From: JAFDWI01 sp964544305
GTDB lineage: Bacteria; Actinomycetota; Acidimicrobiia; Acidimicrobiales; Iamiaceae
Assembly: GCA_964544305.1 (NCBI GenBank)
Contig: CAZJAZ010000001.1
Span: forward strand, 1-64,000
Length of the DNA: 64,000 bases
Direction: 5' to 3'
Both the position numbers and the translations under genes were made by a program. This document shows positions 57,989-64,000 of the stretch, in pieces. Numbering within the stretch: position 1 is the first letter of the stretch; each line of letters opens with the position of its first letter. The notes beneath the pieces are model-generated. The model made no database searches and was not told the origin of the DNA. It worked only from the letters and a program-made list of their open reading frames with translations.

Positions 57989-59569
57989 ATGGGAAACGAG
58001 TCAAATAGTGAAATTGAAGGTGACGCGTTCCCTGCGCAAGCGGGTGTGCTCCGATGGGTTGACTTCGGCGCATTGGCAGCCGTCATAGCCGCGGCGGTGG
58101 TGTTCCGATTCTGGACCACCTCGCCAATGTGGCTTGATGAGGCGCTCACCATTCACATCGCTCAGCAACCACTCAGCCACATACCTGCGGCCTTGCGCCA
58201 TGACGGCCATCCGCCGCTGTACTACGTGCTTTTACATTTCTGGATGCAACTGGTCGGAACCTCAAACACAGCAGTTCGGGCACTTTCTGGCATCTTCGGT
58301 GTACTCACGATTCCCGTGATGTGGCATGTCGGGAAGCGAACAGGTGGCCGCACCGTTGCCTGGTGCGCGGTTGTGTTTGTTGCCGTTGCCCCTTTTGCTG
58401 TTCGTTACAGCACCGAGAATCGAATGTACTCGCTTATCATGTTGCTTGTTCCACTCGCGTGGCTGTGCGCGGATTCGCTCCGTACCCGACCGCGATTCTT
58501 GCCGGCATTTGGCCTGACGCTTTGCACTTCTGCCCTTTTGTGGTCGCAGTATTGGGCCTTGTGGCTTGGTGGAACGGCAGCAGTCGTTGCGTCCAGCGCG
58601 CTCGTTCGTGCTTACTGGCGCAAAGATCGCCAAGAGCAAAAGGCAATGGCGCTCATTCTTGGCGCGCTTGTGCTCGGGGCTTTGAGTTTCGTGCCGTGGC
58701 TCCCGTCGTTGCTCTACCAACAGGCTCACACGGGGACACCATGGGGATCACGCTCAATGCCCCAATCGGTCCTCGTCATGACGGTCGAATCAATTGGAGG
58801 GCCAACGAACTCAACCGGCCAGCTCGGTGGGTGGATTCTCTGTCTCATCATGCTGGTTGGTGTTTTCGGGGTCGAATCGAACCGCGGGCGTCTTGTGCTA
58901 GATCTACGCATCCAACCACGCGTCCGCCCGCTCCTCTTACTCGGTGGTGGCACGCTTCTGCTTGGTACCGTGGTTTCGTTTACGACAAATGCGGCATTCC
59001 AAGCGCGCTACAACGCCGTATGGATTCCTTTTCTGTTCATTATTGCGGGTTTCGGAATCGCAATGTTCCAAGGAAAGTACTTGCTACGAGGCGCGCTCTG
59101 TGTCGTCGTCCTTGCGTCAAGCTACGGCCTAATCCAAAACGTGAAGACTCCTCGCACTCAGGCACAGGTTCTTGCAAACGAGATCGCTGCCAATGGCAAG
59201 CCGGGTGACGTCGTCGCAGTATGTCCCGACCAACTCGGACCTTCACTGGTACGTGTGTTGCCTCCCGGATTTCAGGTAGGGAGTTTTCCCACATTTAGTG
59301 ACCCCAGAACTGTCGATTGGGTTGACTATGTGGCACGAAACAACGCGGTTTCACCCGAGCAATTTGGGCGTCGTTTGCTTCAACATGCGGGGGACACACA
59401 ACAGATCTTTTTCGTTTGGAGCGACCGCTACTCAACGCACAAATCATCATGTAACGAGGTTGTGCAGTACTTGGCGAAGCAACGACCGAAGAATCGCCTG
59501 CTCGTAGCCGAATCAAATCGTTACTTCGAAAAGGCAAACCTCGAAGTGTTTTGGTCGGAACGGCCGTGA
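57989..59569 (+). CDS. GT-C (GT39-like) membrane glycosyltransferase
   Basis: A 526-residue polytopic protein with about eleven hydrophobic segments. The first extracytoplasmic loop holds SPMWLDEALTIHIAQQPLSHIPAALRHDGHPPLYYVLL (about 45-82), with the catalytic D-E pair and HPPLYY typical of PMT/ArnT-like enzymes that use polyprenyl-phosphate-mannose. The last 140 residues form a soluble periplasmic domain. It overlaps the next gene by GTGA and is divergent from AACS. Acceptor unknown: protein O-mannosylation or lipoglycan elongation are both possible. Confidence 0.84.
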   Translation: MGNESNSEIEGDAFPAQAGVLRWVDFGALAAVIAAAVVFRFWTTSPMWLDEALTIHIAQQPLSHIPAALRHDGHPPLYYVLLHFWMQLVGTSNTAVRALSGIFGVLTIPVMWHVGKRTGGRTVAWCAVVFVAVAPFAVRYSTENRMYSLIMLLVPLAWLCADSLRTRPRFLPAFGLTLCTSALLWSQYWALWLGGTAAVVASSALVRAYWRKDRQEQKAMALILGALVLGALSFVPWLPSLLYQQAHTGTPWGSRSMPQSVLVMTVESIGGPTNSTGQLGGWILCLIMLVGVFGVESNRGRLVLDLRIQPRVRPLLLLGGGTLLLGTVVSFTTNAAFQARYNAVWIPFLFIIAGFGIAMFQGKYLLRGALCVVVLASSYGLIQNVKTPRTQAQVLANEIAANGKPGDVVAVCPDQLGPSLVRVLPPGFQVGSFPTFSDPRTVDWVDYVARNNAVSPEQFGRRLLQHAGDTQQIFFVWSDRYSTHKSSCNEVVQYLAKQRPKNRLLVAESNRYFEKANLEVFWSERP

Positions 59570-60672
59570 ACCCCGCTCGACGTCAACGGCTTGCCGTTGT
59601 CGGGCTCGCGTGGTGCTTTGCACAAGCATTGAGCGTATTGGCGTGGATCCTGGCAACTGCACTTGGCAGACACCTTTCAATTGGTCGGCCTGCTGAGTTT
59701 CACGGTTTTCTGGGATGGCTGTCATGGGATGGTGGTTTCTATCGGGTCATTGCGCAACATGGCTATCAACTCGCGCACCCCGATCAGATTCGCTTCTTTC
59801 CGCTCTACCCGTGGGCTGCCAAACTCCTTTCATTTCCTTTGGGTGGAAACACAGATCTTGCTCTGATCGTTCTCGCAAATGGAGCCGCGATCGCGGCCGC
59901 TTGGGGCATTCATGCCCTCGTTCTCCATGAAGGCTTTTCACTTCGGGTCGCGAATCGTGCAGTGTGGATTTGGTTCTTGTTTCCAGGATCGTTTGTTCTC
60001 ACGTGGGGTTATTCTGAAGCGCTTTTTGTCGCCTTCGCGGTCTGGGGTATCTGGGCAATGCGGCGCCACAACTGGTGGAGTGCGGCATTGCTATTCCTGT
60101 TGGCAGGGATGACTCGCCCCCTTGGTGTGGCATTGGTTTTTGCTGCCTGCGCAGAGATTGTGTCGAACCACAAAGGCCGACGAGAGGCGGGCCAATTGGG
60201 CAGAATTGCCGCCGTGGTCGCAGGCCCACTTGGGGCTGGAATATTTGGCGGGTATGCCGCCTGGCGTGGCTTTGGATTTTTTCGACCAGTGACGATCCAG
60301 AACGATTTCCGAGAATCAACGACACCTCTCTCGTGGCTCTGGAATCTCCCCGAAACGCTCCGAGGCCACGAAGCGTTTACTTCGGGGCTTCATCTGCCAT
60401 TTGTGCTTCTCTCGCTCGGGTTGCTTGTCATCACGTTTAGGCGATTGCCAGCATGTTACGGAGCGTTTGCCGCAGGCATTTTGCTCATCGCATTGTCAGC
60501 CCACAATTTGAACTCAACGGAGCGCTATGCGATGAGCGCGTTTCCACTCGCGATGGGCGCGGCCATTGGGCTTGACAAGCAGGAACGCCTTGAGCCGGGC
60601 GTGTACGCAGGACTTGGTGCCGTTTCACTTGCGCTGACCACGTTGGCGTTGCTTGGTGTGTATGTGCCATGA
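59566..60672 (+). CDS. PIG-V-like GT-C mannosyltransferase
   Basis: A 368-residue polytopic membrane protein (about eight helices). It resembles the bacterial PIG-V/GT76-like family: after the first helix comes GRPAEFHGFLGWLSWDGGFYRVIAQHGYQLAHPDQIRFFPLYPWAAKLL near 40-87, whose W-D-G-x-x-Y and F-F-P-L-Y-P motifs are characteristic. It probably uses polyprenyl-phosphate-mannose as donor. GTG at 59566 overlaps the preceding stop. The 3' end is overlapped on the other strand by the tail of a small gene (60525-60875). Confidence 0.84.
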   Translation: MNPARRQRLAVVGLAWCFAQALSVLAWILATALGRHLSIGRPAEFHGFLGWLSWDGGFYRVIAQHGYQLAHPDQIRFFPLYPWAAKLLSFPLGGNTDLALIVLANGAAIAAAWGIHALVLHEGFSLRVANRAVWIWFLFPGSFVLTWGYSEALFVAFAVWGIWAMRRHNWWSAALLFLLAGMTRPLGVALVFAACAEIVSNHKGRREAGQLGRIAAVVAGPLGAGIFGGYAAWRGFGFFRPVTIQNDFRESTTPLSWLWNLPETLRGHEAFTSGLHLPFVLLSLGLLVITFRRLPACYGAFAAGILLIALSAHNLNSTERYAMSAFPLAMGAAIGLDKQERLEPGVYAGLGAVSLALTTLALLGVYVP

Positions 60673-60875
60673 ATCGCTTCTCGGTCACTGACTTGTTGAA
60701 TGCTCAGGATGCAAGCGGTACGGAAGCTCGCGATCCGGTTCGACCACGAGTCAATGATCCCCGATGACTTTCGGGTGAGATAGAAGGTGGTGAGCGGGCC
60801 TTCCGGCGCGTAAGCGTTGGCACCAATCACAAGATGTTGGTTCGATTCCGTGTCACAAACCAGGTAGTTGCCCAT
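60525..60875 (-). CDS. Small unknown protein with overrunning C-terminus
   Basis: A 116-residue frame starting MGNYLVCDTESNQHLVIG, preceded by AAGGAAG at a good distance. The first 60 residues look like real protein, including the run APEGPLTTFYLTRKSSG and DSWSNRIASFRTACILSIQ. I do not recognise the family. After SDREAIHG the frame runs 148 bases into the antisense of the mannosyltransferase 3' end without a stop, giving a low-complexity Ser/Ala/Pro tail, so the stop may have been lost or the gene shifted. Divergent from the zinc-ribbon gene. Confidence 0.5.
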   Translation of the reverse strand: MGNYLVCDTESNQHLVIGANAYAPEGPLTTFYLTRKSSGIIDSWSNRIASFRTACILSIQQVSDREAIHGTYTPSNANVVSASETAPSPAYTPGSRRSCLSSPMAAPIASGNALIA

Positions 60876-60970
60876 TGTGTTGCTTCCTTTCCAAGCGATG
60901 TGCTCAGGGTAGGACGAGGTCCCTGTGGGAAGGAAGACCCAAAACGCTGTGAATTTTCGGTGGATCTCCT

Positions 60971-61165
60971 GTGTGGCATTGTGGACAAGTGGATTACGAG
61001 TGCCCTCGATGTGGGAACGCGGCGTCAGGAGAATTTTGGGGGCCGTGCGAGACCTGTCGTGTGCAATTGCGGGCTGCAATGACAGGCATTGCCCACGAAG
61101 TCGAAGCGCAAGCTTACGAACCGAAAATGAACGTGACGCCGAACGCTGTCGCCACCAAAGACTGA
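60971..61165 (+). CDS. Small zinc-ribbon protein
   Basis: A 64-residue protein from a GTG preceded by GGTGGA. MWHCGQVDYECPRCGNAASGEFWGPCETCRVQLRAAM contains two CxxC knuckles (CPRC and CETC) separated by 13 residues, plus an early Cys, the pattern of a structural zinc ribbon. The rest is a short charged tail. Function unknown. It overlaps the 3' end of the convergent acyl-CoA synthetase by 52 bases. In-frame upstream codons have no better start before a stop at 60950. Confidence 0.55.
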   Translation: MWHCGQVDYECPRCGNAASGEFWGPCETCRVQLRAAMTGIAHEVEAQAYEPKMNVTPNAVATKD

Positions 61166-62766
61166 GCTTCTGCATAGTCAGGTTTGCCACTAGGGCTTCG
61201 TGGTACATGCTCGACGAACACATAGTCTTTTGGCAATTTGAATCGTGCGAGACGTGAAGCTGCGCACGCCGTCAATTCGTCGGGTTCAATTGGGTTGCCT
61301 GACCGAGTGGCAACGACGGCAACCACCTCAGAACCCCACGTCGTGCTTGGTCGCCCCACAACGAGGACATCAGCGACATCCTCGTGTTCTTTGAGAGCAC
61401 GCTCAACTTCTTCCGCGAAGATCTTTTCACCACCTGAATTGATCGTGACTGACTCTCGGCCGTGCAACTCAATTGAACCGTCGTCTGTGAGACGTGCACG
61501 GTCACCTGCAACGACATAGCGCACGCCGTCAAGCGTGGGAAAAGTCGCCTGAGTCTTGACGCGATCGCCGAGGTACCCAAGAGGCACACGCCCACTTGAT
61601 GCGACCCAACCGATTTCGGTTGAGCCTGGCAAAACCGAGCGCTCCCGAGCATCATCGAGGACCACCGTTGAGGGATCTGATTCAAAGACTGGCGTCGACC
61701 CTGTGGAAGTGTCCATGGCTTGACGCCCTGACTCCGATGAACCGAGCACGTCGAAGATTCGCACTCTTAGTTCTTCATGAAGGGCCTGCTTGAGCGGCCT
61801 CGACAAGATCGCGCCACTCGAAAGAATGTGTCGCAGCGACCTGGGCTTTGGTGCTCCCGCGGCCAGCGCATCAAGCAACGGCCGTGCAAAAGCATCCCCG
61901 ACAATCACGGTTCCAACGACTGCCTCGCGGTCCATCACATTGAGGGCGTCGATGGGGTCAAATCGCTCAGGATTATCGGGTAGGACAACGGTTCCCCCGG
62001 AAAGCCACGTGCTGAGCGCATTCCAGTGCGCGGCGCCGTGCATGAAAGGGGGGAGTGGCATCACCCGCAGCGACGAACGTCGCTCAGCCCGCTCCAAAAT
62101 CTCGCTGATCGAGTCGAATTCAGATCCATCGGCTCGAACCAGCCCGAGTGCTCGCACGGCAAAATCATCTTGACGCCACAACACGCCCTTGGGGGCTCCG
62201 GTCGTTCCACCGGTATAAAGCACATATCGATCCGAGGGACTGTGGTCGTTGCGCGGTGGGACTTCACCAGAGAACATTGCGAGTGACGCATCAAAATCTT
62301 GTGCTCCCGCGAGCAACTCGTCACCTGCGCCGTCGTCAACTCGCAACAAGAGCGATGGCGGTTCAATGCGATCAAGTACTCGTTGCAGTGTCGATGCGAA
62401 GCTGCCGTGATAGACGATGACTTTCGCCTGCTGATCGGCAAAGACGTAGGCGAGTTCGTCTTCAACGTAGCGGTAGTTGATGTTTGTTGCGCTCGCGCGG
62501 GCCCGCCACGCACCGAGCATGGCAGTGAGATAGTCGGGGTGATTCCGTAAATACAAGGCAACATGGTGGTGGGGCGACTGCCAGTTTTCGACCCGTTCAG
62601 GGTCGGCATGTAGTCCGATGCCCTTACTCGCGAGAAGTTGAGCGAACTGATTCGCACGCCAGACGACATCTGCGTAGCTCCATCGCTGGTCACCCCAGAC
62701 CAGCGCCTCTCGCTGTGGCACATGTTGTGCAATCGCACCAAATAAGTTCGTATAACTCCCGTCCAT
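61114..62766 (-). CDS. Acyl-CoA synthetase (AMP-forming, FadD-like)
   Basis: A 550-residue adenylating enzyme that activates a fatty or aromatic acid to its CoA ester. The ATP loop is YVLYTGGTTGAPKGVLWRQDD near 180-200, FDVLGSSESG near 340 is the A5 region, ERTDDG-type RARLTDDGSIELHGRESVTINSGGEKIFAEEVERAL near 420-455 (A7-A8) and the A10 lysine is in PRSPSGKPDYAEAQ near 525-538. Chain length or aromatic specificity cannot be told. It follows the cyclophilin gene by 10 bases. Confidence 0.92.
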   Translation of the reverse strand: MDGSYTNLFGAIAQHVPQREALVWGDQRWSYADVVWRANQFAQLLASKGIGLHADPERVENWQSPHHHVALYLRNHPDYLTAMLGAWRARASATNINYRYVEDELAYVFADQQAKVIVYHGSFASTLQRVLDRIEPPSLLLRVDDGAGDELLAGAQDFDASLAMFSGEVPPRNDHSPSDRYVLYTGGTTGAPKGVLWRQDDFAVRALGLVRADGSEFDSISEILERAERRSSLRVMPLPPFMHGAAHWNALSTWLSGGTVVLPDNPERFDPIDALNVMDREAVVGTVIVGDAFARPLLDALAAGAPKPRSLRHILSSGAILSRPLKQALHEELRVRIFDVLGSSESGRQAMDTSTGSTPVFESDPSTVVLDDARERSVLPGSTEIGWVASSGRVPLGYLGDRVKTQATFPTLDGVRYVVAGDRARLTDDGSIELHGRESVTINSGGEKIFAEEVERALKEHEDVADVLVVGRPSTTWGSEVVAVVATRSGNPIEPDELTACAASRLARFKLPKDYVFVEHVPRSPSGKPDYAEAQSLVATAFGVTFIFGS

Positions 62767-62776
62767 GGCGGTTGCT

Positions 62777-63253
62777 TCAAGAACGAGGTAACTCGGTGAT
62801 CGTCACTGAATTCATGACGTCACCAACTTGGATGCTTTTCGCAACATCAAGCCCTTCGACCACATAGCCGAACAGGTTGTAACTTTTGGCCAGCTTTGAG
62901 CGGCAGTCGTCAATGCAAATGAAAAACTGTGAACCATTCGTGTTGGGACCCGCATTCGCCATCGCAACCGCGCCATCAAGGTATTCGCCAACGACCGGTT
63001 CGTCCTCGAATTTGTAGCCCGGTCCGCCAGTCCCATTGCCACTTGGATCTCCACCTTGAATGACGAACTCAGGGACGACTCGGTGAAAAGTCAGGCCATC
63101 GTAGAAACCGCTTCGAGACTGGGCCACAAAATGGTTCACCGTTGTGGGGGCCAACTTCGGGTCTAAATCCGCAACTATGGTTCCGCGATCGGTGGCAATC
63201 GTTGCGCGGTAGATCGTTTCGGTATCAATTTCGAATGCAGGAGGATTGGCCAT
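62777..63253 (-). CDS. Peptidyl-prolyl cis-trans isomerase (cyclophilin)
   Basis: A 158-residue cytoplasmic cyclophilin. It has GLTFHRVVPEFVIQGGDPSGNGTGGPGYKFEDE near 53-85, whose FHRVVPEFVIQGGDP is the active-site block, then NAGPNTNGSQFFICIDD near 101-117, and LFGYVVEGLDVAKSI near 125-140. No signal peptide is present. The ATG lies 6 bases after TAGGGT on the minus strand, giving a leaderless message. Confidence 0.95.
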   Translation of the reverse strand: MANPPAFEIDTETIYRATIATDRGTIVADLDPKLAPTTVNHFVAQSRSGFYDGLTFHRVVPEFVIQGGDPSGNGTGGPGYKFEDEPVVGEYLDGAVAMANAGPNTNGSQFFICIDDCRSKLAKSYNLFGYVVEGLDVAKSIQVGDVMNSVTITELPRS

Positions 63254-63259
63254 CTGCCA

Positions 63260-63265
63260 ACCCTA
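63260..63265 (-). promoter_or_regulatory. -10 element of the cyclophilin gene (TAGGGT)
   Basis: TAGGGT on the minus strand is followed by 6 bases and the ATG at 63253. It lies just after the end of the oligopeptide ABC gene. Confidence 0.5.
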
Positions 63266-63270
63266 CCGCC

Positions 63271-64000
63271 TTAGCTACGTACGCCGGTCAGTGGGAAGTG
63301 GCAGGCCACGAAATGTCCGGGAGCCACTTGTTGTACCTGGGGTTCTTGCGCGGCACATAAAGGCTGCGCGATCGGACAACGGGTGCGAAAACGGCAGCCA
63401 CTCGGTGGGTCAAGAGGCGAGGGGAGTTCACCTGACAAGGGGGGCTCGCCAGCGGGTTGCCGATGCGGGTCTGGCGAAGGGATCGATGCAAGGAGCGCGG
63501 ACGTATAGGGATGTGCGGGACGCCCATAGACCACATCAGGGCTGCCCGTTTCACACAACTTCCCGAGGTACATCACCGCAACTCGATCGGAAACGTTCTT
63601 CACGACAGCGAGGTCGTGCGCAATGAACACCAGGGTTAGCCCGTAGCGCTCTTTCATTTCTTCAAGCAGATTCAGAATCTGCGCTTGGACCGAAACGTCA
63701 AGCGCACTCACCGGCTCGTCGCAGATAATCATTTTCGGATCCATGACCAATGCGCGTGCGATACAGATCCGCTGGCACTGTCCGCCAGAAAATTCGTGGG
63801 GATATTTCTCCATCGCGACATCTGGATCAAGACCGCACGCGTCTAATACCTCACGGACCTTTGCGATGCGCTCTTGTGGCGTCCCAATCTTCCAAATCGC
63901 AAGAGGTTCGGCAACGATGTCGCCTACTTTTCGTCGTGGATTGAGTGATGAAATTGGATCCTGGAAGATCATCTGCAAGCTCGGCCGAAGCTGACGGAGA
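63271..64000 (-). CDS. Oligopeptide/dipeptide ABC ATPase (OppF/DppF-like), 5' end outside the window
   Basis: The C-terminal 242 residues of an ATPase that energises peptide import. Visible are Q-loop LQMIFQDPISSLNPRRKV at the left edge, signature HEFSGGQCQRICIARALVMDP near 75-95 of the visible part, Walker B MIICDEPVSALDVSVQAQILNLL and the H-loop FIAHDLAVVKNVSD. The tail has the OppF/DppF-type zinc or oligo_HPY region with CRFRTRCPIAQPLC and HFVACHFPL. Walker A lies outside the window. The signature has Cys where Arg or Gln is common (GGQCQRI). Confidence 0.93.
   Translation of the reverse strand, partial: LRQLRPSLQMIFQDPISSLNPRRKVGDIVAEPLAIWKIGTPQERIAKVREVLDACGLDPDVAMEKYPHEFSGGQCQRICIARALVMDPKMIICDEPVSALDVSVQAQILNLLEEMKERYGLTLVFIAHDLAVVKNVSDRVAVMYLGKLCETGSPDVVYGRPAHPYTSALLASIPSPDPHRQPAGEPPLSGELPSPLDPPSGCRFRTRCPIAQPLCAAQEPQVQQVAPGHFVACHFPLTGVRS

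Noticed and set aside
60925..61257. Alternative plus-strand frame of 110 codons around the zinc-ribbon gene
   Set aside because: It overlaps the zinc-ribbon frame out of phase, is basic and low in pattern, and runs deep into the acyl-CoA synthetase antisense strand.
1..64000. CRISPR arrays, tRNA or rRNA genes, insertion sequences, prophage or origin
   Set aside because: No regularly spaced repeats, clover-leaf sequences, transposase or integrase motifs, or DnaA-box clusters were seen in the short intergenic spaces.

Overview
This window reads as chromosome from an actinobacterium, most likely class Acidimicrobiia or a close relative. The class is an inference and was not tested by any search. 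The actinobacterial markers are a mycothiol cysteine ligase (MshC), PimA/PgsA/PatA-type phosphatidylinositol mannoside genes, a polyprenol-phosphate-mannose synthase with GT-C mannosyltransferases, an F420:NADPH reductase and a four-gene conservon (CvnABCD). G+C looks moderate by eye. Genes are tightly packed: start/stop overlaps are common, no gene-free stretch exceeds about 300 bases, and I saw no rRNA, tRNA, insertion sequence, prophage or CRISPR array.

Region by region. 1-6.3 kb: a truncated unknown gene, a giant fused ABC exporter, pimA, lemA and a catalytically broken M48 peptidase homologue. 6.3-12.1 kb: pdxS-pdxT-yebC, a GT-C membrane glycosyltransferase and an ABC-2 type transporter. 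12.2-23.7 kb: ruvCAB, secDF, the bifunctional (p)ppGpp enzyme, a CapA-like lipoprotein, hisS and aspS. 23.7-31.6 kb: accessory metabolism, with a serine hydrolase divergent from tetR-P450-nitronate monooxygenase, then a TAP-like hydrolase, an SDR and an acyl-CoA dehydrogenase. 31.7-37 kb: a solute-binding lipoprotein, then a TPP-riboswitch operon of thiN, a ThiXYZ-like importer and an SRPBCC protein. 37-45 kb: an ABC ATPase, F420 reductase, mshC, an acyltransferase and thrS-HIT-membrane protein-pgsA-patA. 45-53 kb: an operon of a DUF4388 protein, M18 aminopeptidase and SF2 helicase, divergent from the conservon. 53-61 kb: a methyltransferase, Ppm1-like synthase, FAD oxidoreductase, acetoacetyl-CoA synthetase and two GT-C mannosyltransferases. 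60.5-64 kb: two tiny unfamiliar genes, an acyl-CoA synthetase, a cyclophilin and the end of an oligopeptide ABC ATPase.

Three themes recur. First, the gene order pimA...pdxST-yebC-ruvCAB-secDF-rel-hisS-aspS resembles my recollection of Mycobacterium, but the partner block thrS-HIT-pgsA-patA lies about 36 kb away. Second, many genes begin 6 to 10 bases after a TAnnnT hexamer with no Shine-Dalgarno, which implies widespread leaderless mRNAs; two divergent gene pairs have -10 hexamers that interlock through one shared TA. Third, mannosyl-lipid and envelope functions (PimA, PgsA, PatA, Ppm1, three GT-C enzymes) are spread across the window and probably act in one glycolipid pathway. The most unusual local features are the active-site-less M48 protein beside LemA, a leaderless mini-ORF ahead of secD, a TPP aptamer that contains the ribosome-binding site of thiN, tandem palindromic operators in the tetR promoter, and the convergent small-gene pair near 60.9 kb.
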